64,000 nucleotides of DNA from Bacillus sp. FJAT-18017 (lineage in GTDB: Bacteria > Bacillota > Bacilli > Bacillales > Cytobacillaceae), in assembly GCF_001278805.1 (NCBI RefSeq), contig NZ_CP012602.1, forward strand, positions 3,755,501 to 3,819,500, given 5' to 3'. Below the pieces are notes generated by a model, which saw nothing but the letters and a program-made list of their open reading frames with translations, had not been told where the DNA came from and made no database searches. Below are positions 9,399 through 17,262 of this stretch, one piece after another. A program made the translations under genes and the position numbers. Positions within the stretch are counted from its first letter, which is position 1, and every line of letters starts with the position of its first letter.

Positions 9399-10667
9399 TT
9401 ATGCTTTAACTAGACGCTCAGTAAAGAATGACATTCCACGTTTAAAAGCAGCTAACCCATAAAGCATGGAACTCCAATCAATAAGAGTAACCTTAGTTGG
9501 ATACCATCTCTCTGGCTGCTCGAGATGCCACCATGAATATCGGTGCAACCCATACTTATAGGCGTCTCTCAACTTTTGTTCATCTTCCCCATCCTCTGGA
9601 TTGGTATACCGATCATATGGAATATGAATACTATACAGCGCATAAAGGTCATGGATTCCGGCAGGATACACTGGCAAGAAACCTGCCACGATGTAGGCCG
9701 AAGCTATATTATGTGGTGCATTATTGATTTTATCCGCATGGTAGCCTCCAAACAATCCGTCATTGGGTCCTGCTCCATACCCCCAGACGTACGATGGAAC
9801 ATCATTCAATTCCTTCCACTTCAAACGGTCCGCCATGCAGGCATTCTCATAAAACTCTCGATACGTCGGGCTTTCAGCATATTCCGGCACTAGAAAAAAC
9901 GGGAATTGATGTACAAAGGATGACAAGAAAGCTGAAGCATCATGATCAGTAAGGACTGGAATGTCGCGATAGTGGATTTGCGGAAGCTTCCTAATTTGCT
10001 CTTCAGCAAAATTATTATTCCATAAATCCTGGATATCCGCGTCTTCAGGCTGGCAAAGCTTCGCAAGATAAGACACCAATACATATTCGTTGTAAGCAGG
10101 AAGCGGGAGAGTCCCCTCTCCATCCTTTACAACCATATTGATAATCCCCTTATCTTTATCATGAACAACGACTCGCCAATCAATAGATTTCAAAAGTTGG
10201 GCTGCCAGTTCGGCGACTTGGGGATTTTCTTTTTTGAAGTGCTGTCCCGCAAAAAGGGCCCCGGCAACTAGCAAGGACGTATCAATGGTCGAAATTTCCG
10301 AGTGAAGGTTCTCCCCTGTTTCCATATCAACGAAATGAGCAAAGAAACCCGTTTTCTCATCCCTTGCGACCCGGCAGCCTTCCACTTCACCAAGGCATGC
10401 TTTCAGTGTAAGGACGGCCTTCTCAGCTGCCTGCTTATCCCAGTCTTCCATATCGGCTACAGCAAGGCTTATAAGACCTACTCCAGTAGCAGCAATTGAG
10501 CACCGGTTATCGGGATTTTCACCTAAGGTCATGTAGCCATCAGCATATAATCCTGTTCTAGGGTTGCGGCTGGCCTCAAAAAGCTCATATGAATCCTTGT
10601 ACTGACGGTCAAAAAACACTTTCACCTTATTAGGCAGCTGCTGATAATCTTTTGTTACCTGGGACAT
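9399..10667 (-). CDS. glycoamylase-domain / GH144-like glycosidase
   Basis: A 422-residue protein without signal peptide. An ATG at 10685 also opens the frame, but it overlaps the ribosome binding site AAGAGGAG; the ATG at 10667, 7 bases after that site, is the better start. The sequence has the features of an all-helical (alpha/alpha)6 protein with the 'FFAHFVDMETGE', 'IDTSLLVAGALFAGQHF', VWGYGAGPND and final helical segments that I associate with the glycoamylase domain found in GH144 beta-1,2-glucanases. Known GH144 members include endo-beta-1,2-glucanases and exo-acting sophorohydrolases. Being cytoplasmic, this one would act on imported oligosaccharides. It is the last gene of the 12-gene operon, directly after the first GH35 (stop and upstream ATG abut). 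The family call is by motif memory and moderate; another six-hairpin glycosidase is possible. Confidence 0.6.
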   Translation of the reverse strand: MSQVTKDYQQLPNKVKVFFDRQYKDSYELFEASRNPRTGLYADGYMTLGENPDNRCSIAATGVGLISLAVADMEDWDKQAAEKAVLTLKACLGEVEGCRVARDEKTGFFAHFVDMETGENLHSEISTIDTSLLVAGALFAGQHFKKENPQVAELAAQLLKSIDWRVVVHDKDKGIINMVVKDGEGTLPLPAYNEYVLVSYLAKLCQPEDADIQDLWNNNFAEEQIRKLPQIHYRDIPVLTDHDASAFLSSFVHQFPFFLVPEYAESPTYREFYENACMADRLKWKELNDVPSYVWGYGAGPNDGLFGGYHADKINNAPHNIASAYIVAGFLPVYPAGIHDLYALYSIHIPYDRYTNPEDGEDEQKLRDAYKYGLHRYSWWHLEQPERWYPTKVTLIDWSSMLYGLAAFKRGMSFFTERLVKA

Positions 10668-10685
10668 GTCAACACTCCTCTTCAT

Positions 10686-13097
10686 TTACTTGAAATAGAT
10701 GGTCAGGCTGTCATCGACCTTTGAATGTTTATGGCTTTTAACTAGTGCAAGCCCGTCTGCTTTTTCTACAGAATAGTTTTTGTCAGGGAGAATCTCTTTG
10801 GACGTTTCAATAGCAATCCTGTCTTCGCTTTGGGTTAGACGGAACTCGATTGCCCCCTTACTTACCTTGCTGATTTCTGCAGTCGAGTACACGATCCTTC
10901 CATGCTCAGTCCCTACATTGATCGGCAGCATGACGCCATCCTTGCTTTGAAGAGTAATCGCCCTGCCCCCGAACAAGATCTCCTCTTGGTCATAGACGTT
11001 GAATTCTTTGTCAAATCCATCTAGGTTAAGGATATGAATGAATCTTTCTCCCTCAGAATTGGATGTGGACGTCATAAATATCCCGTGCTGCTTGCAATCA
11101 TGGCTTAGCTTCACCTTTGCCCCCAGTCTTTCAAAGGCCTCTTTAAAAAGTGAAATATCACAGGAATAGGCATTCGCCATTACTATCGCACGTCCTTTTC
11201 CAACTTCAGCTTCAAAGGAACATACTTCATCCGATCCATATACCTTCAAAAGGGGAATTGCCTCTCTGATTTCGAACGTTTGCGCAAAATGGCTCCTTAC
11301 TTCAGGGCGTGGTGCTGCCCAGTTGTCAGCATAGACGGATAAATAAAACAGATGAGAATCACGATGGATTCCTTTTACTATAACACCGAGGGCATCTGCA
11401 AGAATGGTACATTCCTTCCCTTCCATGTCATATTGAGGGACTTCTCCATACAGGAAAATGCCGCCCCCTTCGTTTAAATACTCAACCAACTTACTTTGAA
11501 TCTTGCTATCCATATATCTAGCAGAAGGCAGAGCAAGTACAGGGGTTTCACTTACTGAAATCGGCTTATTCTGGATATCGATGGCAGTGAAGCGATATCC
11601 GGCCAGGAGCATTGACTTGCCCATAATCTCCCAGGCTCCCCGATTCCGATGTTCCTCAATGTTAGTAAGAATTTCCTTCATTTTTTCGCTATGGGGGTAG
11701 CGATATTCTGTCATGTAATAATCAGGGATGAATGCAAATGAAACATCATCACGTTCTTCATCCATTGCAGCAACTTTATCTGAGACAGCCATCACTGTGC
11801 TGATTGCTCTAGCCATACGCGGGAACGTATAATTCAGTTCCCCTTCAGGACTTACTGGAGCGGCAAATCCGTGGCGTTCACCCGTGATCGCTATTCTGTC
11901 GTTCCCATCGCCTACTTTTGTATCAAGGCGGTAATTCCTTCCTCCCGTTAGTAGGTAATAGTTTATTAGGCGATTACCTTGAGCTATACACATTCTTGTT
12001 TTAAAATCGGCTGCAGACACATCATATCTCGAGCCGAGATTATCTCCGAAATTGCCATCCCCACAGTTGAATTCAACAGATGTCAACGGCTGGTCCGGGT
12101 TGTGGACCGCATCCATGAACCCATTGATTATGTATAGGTCCTGAAACGTTACCATATCCAAATCCCCGAAGTAAATGTCAGATCCGGAAAGATAACCCGG
12201 TGCTTGCGTATAGGACTCATACAGCTGGCTAATGCCAATTGGGTACGTAAATCCGCGGCCACCTCCAGTACCGTGAATATTGATAACGAAAGGAATGTCT
12301 TTGACTCCAAACTCTTCTGCAAACCCTCGGAGTGTATGGACATACTGGGCGAACCGATGCCGCATATAATAGCCTAGGTCCTTTAGTAATTCAGGTGCAT
12401 ACTCCTCTTTGGGCGAGCGGATTGCAGTATTTCTATCCTTTTTATCATGTAAATTAAATGGATAGCGGGAAGCCAATGTTTTCCCATCATACTTCTCAAG
12501 TAGCCAATTGGAAAATTCGTCCAGAACAAAATCTGTTAAGTCCGGGCAATTGCTGACCCAGGATAGCATACCTATCTCATTATCAAGCTGAAAAGCTATA
12601 ATTTTGCCGCCATTTGTATGTAGTCTTGGTGTTATGATTTCCATTAGTGCTTTATACCAATTGCGTACCTCCATTAAAAATCCCGGAGCGTTATAATCAA
12701 GAGTCGGAGTTGTTGCAGGAGTGCCGTCCCATGCTGTTGGAATGATTTCCGGATGTTTTTCGTACACCCAGTACGGGATTCCTTCGTTCTTCATTTCCGC
12801 CATTATGAATGGGCCTGGACGGACAAAAAAGTATAGGCCGTTTTCTGAACAAAGATCGATGAAACCTTCTAAATCAAGCTCTGGTCGGGTTTTCCCCTGT
12901 AAATCAACCTCCCCTTCAACGGGCTCATGAATAAGCCACGGAACATAAGTAGCGACTGCATTGCAGCCAGCCAATTTCAATTTATCTATTCGGTCCTGCC
13001 AGTCATCCCGGTCAAGGCGATAATAATGGATTTCACCACACATGATGATTTCCGGCTTGCCGTCAATAATGATTTGTTTATTTTTAATTTCAATCAT
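10686..13097 (-). CDS. GH35 family glycosidase (copy 1, end of operon)
   Basis: An 803-residue GH35 protein. The frame runs upstream to 13244, but that would overlap the permease gene; the ATG at 13097, behind AGGG, gives the family's canonical N-terminus (IEIKNKQIIIDGKPEIIMCG). The TIM barrel carries the probable acid/base Glu174 in QLDNEIG and the probable nucleophile Glu342 in SVEFNCG. C-terminal beta domains follow. No signal peptide, so cytoplasmic. GH35 is best known for beta-galactosidases, but the family also holds exo-glucosaminidases and, as I recall, an enzyme acting on beta-1,2-glucosidic bonds. Given the GH3, GH94 and GH144-like partners, a role in trimming imported glucans is plausible. 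A paralogue lies at 25523-27889 in the same operon. A terminator-like hairpin just upstream may lower its expression. Confidence 0.88.
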   Translation of the reverse strand: MIEIKNKQIIIDGKPEIIMCGEIHYYRLDRDDWQDRIDKLKLAGCNAVATYVPWLIHEPVEGEVDLQGKTRPELDLEGFIDLCSENGLYFFVRPGPFIMAEMKNEGIPYWVYEKHPEIIPTAWDGTPATTPTLDYNAPGFLMEVRNWYKALMEIITPRLHTNGGKIIAFQLDNEIGMLSWVSNCPDLTDFVLDEFSNWLLEKYDGKTLASRYPFNLHDKKDRNTAIRSPKEEYAPELLKDLGYYMRHRFAQYVHTLRGFAEEFGVKDIPFVINIHGTGGGRGFTYPIGISQLYESYTQAPGYLSGSDIYFGDLDMVTFQDLYIINGFMDAVHNPDQPLTSVEFNCGDGNFGDNLGSRYDVSAADFKTRMCIAQGNRLINYYLLTGGRNYRLDTKVGDGNDRIAITGERHGFAAPVSPEGELNYTFPRMARAISTVMAVSDKVAAMDEERDDVSFAFIPDYYMTEYRYPHSEKMKEILTNIEEHRNRGAWEIMGKSMLLAGYRFTAIDIQNKPISVSETPVLALPSARYMDSKIQSKLVEYLNEGGGIFLYGEVPQYDMEGKECTILADALGVIVKGIHRDSHLFYLSVYADNWAAPRPEVRSHFAQTFEIREAIPLLKVYGSDEVCSFEAEVGKGRAIVMANAYSCDISLFKEAFERLGAKVKLSHDCKQHGIFMTSTSNSEGERFIHILNLDGFDKEFNVYDQEEILFGGRAITLQSKDGVMLPINVGTEHGRIVYSTAEISKVSKGAIEFRLTQSEDRIAIETSKEILPDKNYSVEKADGLALVKSHKHSKVDDSLTIYFK

Positions 13098-13134
13098 GAC
13101 GATTCCCTGCCTTTCAAATTTAAATATGAAAAAA

Positions 13135-13166
13135 TCCATTAGTGCGGATAAAAAGGCACTAATGGA
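13135..13166 (-). terminator. intra-operon terminator/attenuator before GH35 copy 1
   Basis: Read on the minus strand, an 11-bp perfect stem (13135-13145 with 13156-13166) with a 10-nt loop is followed directly by TTTTTTCAT. It lies in the 79-bp gap between a permease stop (13177) and the GH35 start (13097), inside what otherwise looks like one operon. Confidence 0.7.
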
Positions 13167-13176
13167 ATTTTCAACT

Positions 13177-14124
13177 TTATTCGCCAGTAATGCCTGACCG
13201 GTCGACTCCCTCAACAAACCATCTCTGAGTGATAAAGTAAACAATCAGCAAAGGTAGTATGGAAAGGATCGTTCCGGCCATCTTGATTCCTTCATTAATT
13301 TGATTCCCCTCAAGCCCCATCTCTGCAGGGAACATCTTTTCGAAGGTTGCAACGAACTTTTGCAACTCCAATGGCAAAGTGGTCAGGTTATTACCAAAAT
13401 AAATTGCCGCCAGGTAGGTTTCGTTCCAGTACCAAACAAATGAGAACAGGAATGAAATGATAATTCCTGGCAAAGCCATCGGAAGGGCAATGGTAAAGAA
13501 AATCCGGAAGTGCCCGGCTCCATCAATTTGTGCAGCTTCTTCCAGTGCTTTCGGCACCATTTTAAAAAACTGGTAGAAAATCAGGATAAAGATTGCACTG
13601 TTCAACCCTTGGCCAAGAGATGCCGGGAGCATAAATGCTTTCAGACTCCCCAGGATATTCAACTCATTGAAAAAGATATACCTTGGGATGAGCGTAACCT
13701 GAGGGGGGATGATAAAGGTGGCAAGAACAAGGACAAATAGCACCTTCTTTCCCTTGAATTCAAATCTTGCCAAACCATACCCAACCACTGCCGCAACTGC
13801 TGTCTGGGCCACAGAAGGAAGAATGGTGACATACAAGGTTTCCCCAAGCGTTTTAAAGAAATCCAATACTTGATTTGCCTTCGAATAATTGTCCAGGTAC
13901 AACTGAGTCGGAATCCAATTGACAAGCGGATTCAGGAGATCATCAAGGCTCTTAAAGCTATAAACTCCCATATAAATGAGCGGATATAGATAAACAAATC
14001 CAATCCCAATCAATAGTCCATAAATGAGGAGTTTAAATAGAAAGCCGTCAGTTCCCTGCATCCCTAGAAAGAACCGCTTTATTTTCAAATAATAGTGGTC
14101 AAGCTGCTGTTTTTTGTTTTGCAC
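13177..14124 (-). CDS. CUT1 sugar ABC permease (MalG type)
   Basis: A 315-residue inner-membrane permease with six predicted membrane helices and the ATPase-docking EAA loop (EAAQIDGAGHFRIFFTIALP) in the last third, typical of the MalG/carbohydrate-uptake-1 family. It starts at GTG behind AAGGATGGG, with a roughly 30-residue charged cytoplasmic N-terminus. It forms a pair with the permease at 14141-15001, 16 bp upstream. Together they would make the channel for one of the two solute-binding proteins of this operon. No ATPase subunit is encoded in the window, so a shared MsmX-like ATPase is needed. Confidence 0.92.
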   Translation of the reverse strand: MQNKKQQLDHYYLKIKRFFLGMQGTDGFLFKLLIYGLLIGIGFVYLYPLIYMGVYSFKSLDDLLNPLVNWIPTQLYLDNYSKANQVLDFFKTLGETLYVTILPSVAQTAVAAVVGYGLARFEFKGKKVLFVLVLATFIIPPQVTLIPRYIFFNELNILGSLKAFMLPASLGQGLNSAIFILIFYQFFKMVPKALEEAAQIDGAGHFRIFFTIALPMALPGIIISFLFSFVWYWNETYLAAIYFGNNLTTLPLELQKFVATFEKMFPAEMGLEGNQINEGIKMAGTILSILPLLIVYFITQRWFVEGVDRSGITGE

Positions 14125-14140
14125 TTTGAACCCATCCTTT

Positions 14141-15001
14141 TTAAGAGTTAGTTTTCCTTCCCTTCAGTGTCATCGCTCCCACAGTTATTAAGAGTGCGAG
14201 TGCAATGATAAGAAAGTAAATCCAGGATAATGCCGATGCATACCCAAAACCGGTATCCACCTTGAACATATTTGTCTGGATGTGCTCGATAATAGGATTC
14301 AAAGAAAATATAGAATACATCACAATCGTATAGATGGTGTTCACGATAATCATCGGGAATAAACTTGGAAGTGTAATCTTCCAAAATGTTTCCCAGTTAG
14401 AGGCCCCGTCAATTTTGGCTGCCTCGTAAATTTGCTTGTCCATCTTCTGCAGCGCCGCAAGGAAAATCAGAATTTGCACACCGGAAAACCAAAGGATCAT
14501 GATCAAATTTTTGATTAAATAAAGCAAAATCCCATTGAAAAATCCGTCCGGATTGGAGTTTAATGCCTGATAAATTGCGTATTGTTCAATCGATGGGATG
14601 GTAGTAATCCCTTGATCGACCAGCTCCTTCATGACTGGACCGCTTGCAATGATAACGGGAAGAAAGAAAATTGTCCGGAACATTCCGCGAAATTTTACCT
14701 TCTGGTTAAGGAGCAAGGAAATAATCAATGAAAAAACAATAATGATTGGGACTGATATGACCAATTCTTCCAAATACTTGGTCATGCGATCAATAAATAC
14801 TGCATCGACGACAAATGCATATCTGAAGTTGTCGAATTTTATAAACTCCGTCTGAATCCCACTCGTTGTAATCTTTACTTTTTGAAAGCTTAAATATAAA
14901 GAATAGAATAAAGGAAAAGCGGTAAAAATCATGAAGCCTAGAATCCATGGTGAAACAAATATTAGTCCTACTAAGCTATTTCTTGCCTTTAAACCTTTCA
15001 C
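14141..15001 (-). CDS. CUT1 sugar ABC permease (MalF type)
   Basis: A 286-residue permease with the signature of MalF/LplB-like CUT1 proteins: N-terminal 'GLIFVSPWILGFMIFTAFP', six membrane helices and the EAA loop (YEAAKIDGASNWETFWKITL). The GTG start at 15001 sits 2 bases after the DUF5696 stop, so the two are translationally coupled. It is followed 16 bp later by its MalG-type partner. Its place right after the DUF5696 gene suggests this pair handles the products made or bound by that exported protein; that is inference. Confidence 0.92.
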   Translation of the reverse strand: MKGLKARNSLVGLIFVSPWILGFMIFTAFPLFYSLYLSFQKVKITTSGIQTEFIKFDNFRYAFVVDAVFIDRMTKYLEELVISVPIIIVFSLIISLLLNQKVKFRGMFRTIFFLPVIIASGPVMKELVDQGITTIPSIEQYAIYQALNSNPDGFFNGILLYLIKNLIMILWFSGVQILIFLAALQKMDKQIYEAAKIDGASNWETFWKITLPSLFPMIIVNTIYTIVMYSIFSLNPIIEHIQTNMFKVDTGFGYASALSWIYFLIIALALLITVGAMTLKGRKTNS

Positions 15002-15003
15002 CG

Positions 15004-17262
15004 CTATTCCCCACTTTCAATCACAGCAAAATCTTTTGCAGCTATTTCAATCGTATTTTTTCTAAAAGGTGTATCTGTATAATTGATGACTATTGTTTTT
15101 CCATTAGAGTAGGATACCTCTACTATTCCTGCTTTCGGTACAGCACGGGCAACAATGGACGCCCCCTCCACCTGCCCGAGGCTTTGTTCAACCTTTGCAT
15201 ACTGCTCAGCGATTTTATCCTTCCATACCGAAAATTCAGATGTGTACACATCCTTTGATGGTGTGCCGATTAATAGATTCGAAGGCGCATCGGTTAACAG
15301 GAACGATGGGTAGGCACCGTATTCAATCATCCTCAACACGTTCACCGTCGGATTGGCATTATAATTTGAGAATGGTGCGTAGTAAGGGACATATCCTTTC
15401 AAGACAATCTGCAGGAAAGGAACAGAATCGGTTTCAAAAACATAATTGGAAGATGACATCGGTATATCCAAGTACCGATCCGTCTCGTTCCATGCATAGA
15501 CATTTGGCTCATAAAGAGCGATGCTCCCCAACGATTTATTTAATTCATTGAATAATTTGCCATACGTTTCGATTGTCTTTGTGCGATCAGATGTCCTAGA
15601 TTTGTTAAAGTCAGAAAATGACGTGAATCCAGTGGTATCGATGGCCAGATTTGATATTCCATGTTCCTTGTATTCCTTCACATCGTCTTTCGCAATTTCC
15701 AGGGACTTGAACGGTGATAAATAAAATATGTTTTTATTTTTTTCCTTCAGCGTTATTGTCTCTGAACTTACCTTTTTCGCTACGTCCTTGCCTCCGGAAT
15801 ACCCCTTGGCCCCTTCAAACGCTTTAGTATAATCCGTTTGGAAATAGATTGGTATGTTTTCCTTTTTTAAGAGCCTTGTAGTTTCCTCGATGTCATCCTT
15901 GTTCCCAAGCTTTTTTTCAATCGGGAATTTAGATGGCAATGTTCCGGTTAACCCGCCCTTTGACCAGCCTTTGTAAATGACATGCATATTATTTACGCCT
16001 TGCTGCATCAATTCTTTTGTAAACTGAGGAATTTTCGTCACTTCTGTCATCGGGATGACTGTATCCCAAAGCAGTCGATTCTTGACTTCACCCCCAAAAA
16101 ATTCAAGCCTTACCTCAGCCTTGTCTTCCTGCTTTTCCAATTGTCCATTTTCAACGAGGTATTCCTGGTAACGCTTTGCCATTCCTACGTAATCAGCTTC
16201 ATTTTCATTCAAGAACATATAACGGAGTTTTATATCTACTTCATTCGCATTTTTTTGGTAAACATTAATCCCTTTCATATTCTTGCTGGTCGGCTGATAA
16301 TATTCGTAGCGATAATGGTACTGCGAAGAAATCCAGTTGAAATCAGTCGATATTCCCGCGGGATAGGCGACAATATTGCCATAGGCATATCCATCTTCAA
16401 TAACTGTCAGGAAAGCATTTTGTTTGACGCCATGAACGGCACCGAAAACAGGTATTTTAATTTGCTGGACCGGATTCACTCGCTCAGCCACTGCCCGTGA
16501 CCGTTTAAAGCCCTGATCCTCTCCAAAGATCGAACCAACAAATGGAGAGCCTCCTTTTTTGCCGCTCTGTTCATACCTTATTAAGGCTCCGCTCCCATCC
16601 GGCAAAAACATATACCCATTCACTTCATTTTTGTGGACAGCCCCGAAGAATGGATAAACCCTGATCGAAATTAACTTCGTCCGTTTATTTTCTTTGATTT
16701 CTTCCTTTGGAATTGACACTAGCAATTGATCCTCATGAAGTTCGACATTAATCTGGAAGGAGATTTTGGCCTGGTTCAGGAACACTTCGGCATTAAACCC
16801 CTTTTCAGTCAGTTTTACTTTAGGACGCGAATCGTTAGTTAAAATGCTTTCGCTTCTCTTCTTGCCCTGCCTGTCGGTATATTCAATGGTGATTGCGGAT
16901 TGAATCATTTGCTCCCATGTGTTGTTGATTCGATATTGATCAGGGTTATCCAGGCCGCTGTTCCATACGTAGCCAGTCTTTTTATCCTGAATCTTCAATG
17001 CCAATGATTCTTCATTTACATAAAGGATATATCCGTTGTTTTCAGCTGCCTTTTCAAAGCCCTCGAAAGTATTATCCTGTTTCACCGGTTCACCATTTTC
17101 CGTCTCTGGTTTGGTGAATGCCGCAGAAGTATATTTCATTTCGACTTGTTCATTTTCGTTGGTTACGGAGGGTTTCTCCTGATTTGACTGTAGCACCGAA
17201 TCTGCAAGAGCATGGATTGGCAAAATCAAAAGAATAAGCGCCAATATAAGTTTCTTATACAC
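15004..17262 (-). CDS. exported DUF5696-type protein, possible extracellular glycosidase
   Basis: A 752-residue exported protein: a GTG start behind GGAGG, a 21-residue signal peptide ending in HALA, then a charged linker. From about residue 75 there is a beta-rich domain with the family's LKIQDKKTGYVWNSGLD segment and 'FLPDGSGALIRY'. The middle part has alternating strands and helices that look like a TIM barrel ('VIYKGWSKGGLTGTLPSKF', 'IPIYFQTDYTKAF', 'ISNLAIDTTGF'), and a C-terminal beta-sandwich ends it (IVEVSYSNGKTIVINYTD). I recognise this as a DUF5696 protein. The barrel-plus-sandwich look is that of glycosidases, so it may be the missing extracellular depolymerase; no catalytic residue is assigned. 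The gene overlaps the NHL/YIP1 gene by 8 nt and is coupled to the permease below. Confidence 0.7.
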   Translation of the reverse strand: MYKKLILALILLILPIHALADSVLQSNQEKPSVTNENEQVEMKYTSAAFTKPETENGEPVKQDNTFEGFEKAAENNGYILYVNEESLALKIQDKKTGYVWNSGLDNPDQYRINNTWEQMIQSAITIEYTDRQGKKRSESILTNDSRPKVKLTEKGFNAEVFLNQAKISFQINVELHEDQLLVSIPKEEIKENKRTKLISIRVYPFFGAVHKNEVNGYMFLPDGSGALIRYEQSGKKGGSPFVGSIFGEDQGFKRSRAVAERVNPVQQIKIPVFGAVHGVKQNAFLTVIEDGYAYGNIVAYPAGISTDFNWISSQYHYRYEYYQPTSKNMKGINVYQKNANEVDIKLRYMFLNENEADYVGMAKRYQEYLVENGQLEKQEDKAEVRLEFFGGEVKNRLLWDTVIPMTEVTKIPQFTKELMQQGVNNMHVIYKGWSKGGLTGTLPSKFPIEKKLGNKDDIEETTRLLKKENIPIYFQTDYTKAFEGAKGYSGGKDVAKKVSSETITLKEKNKNIFYLSPFKSLEIAKDDVKEYKEHGISNLAIDTTGFTSFSDFNKSRTSDRTKTIETYGKLFNELNKSLGSIALYEPNVYAWNETDRYLDIPMSSSNYVFETDSVPFLQIVLKGYVPYYAPFSNYNANPTVNVLRMIEYGAYPSFLLTDAPSNLLIGTPSKDVYTSEFSVWKDKIAEQYAKVEQSLGQVEGASIVARAVPKAGIVEVSYSNGKTIVINYTDTPFRKNTIEIAAKDFAVIESGE

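Noticed and set aside
12053..12077. Bases resembling operator half-sites inside coding regions (for example GAAACGTTACC near 12143).
   Set aside because: They are not palindromic beyond a few bases and lie within genes; no promoter elements accompany them.
13098..13244. Longer N-terminus for GH35 copy 1.
   Set aside because: It would overlap the permease gene and a terminator hairpin and add residues absent from the paralogue.
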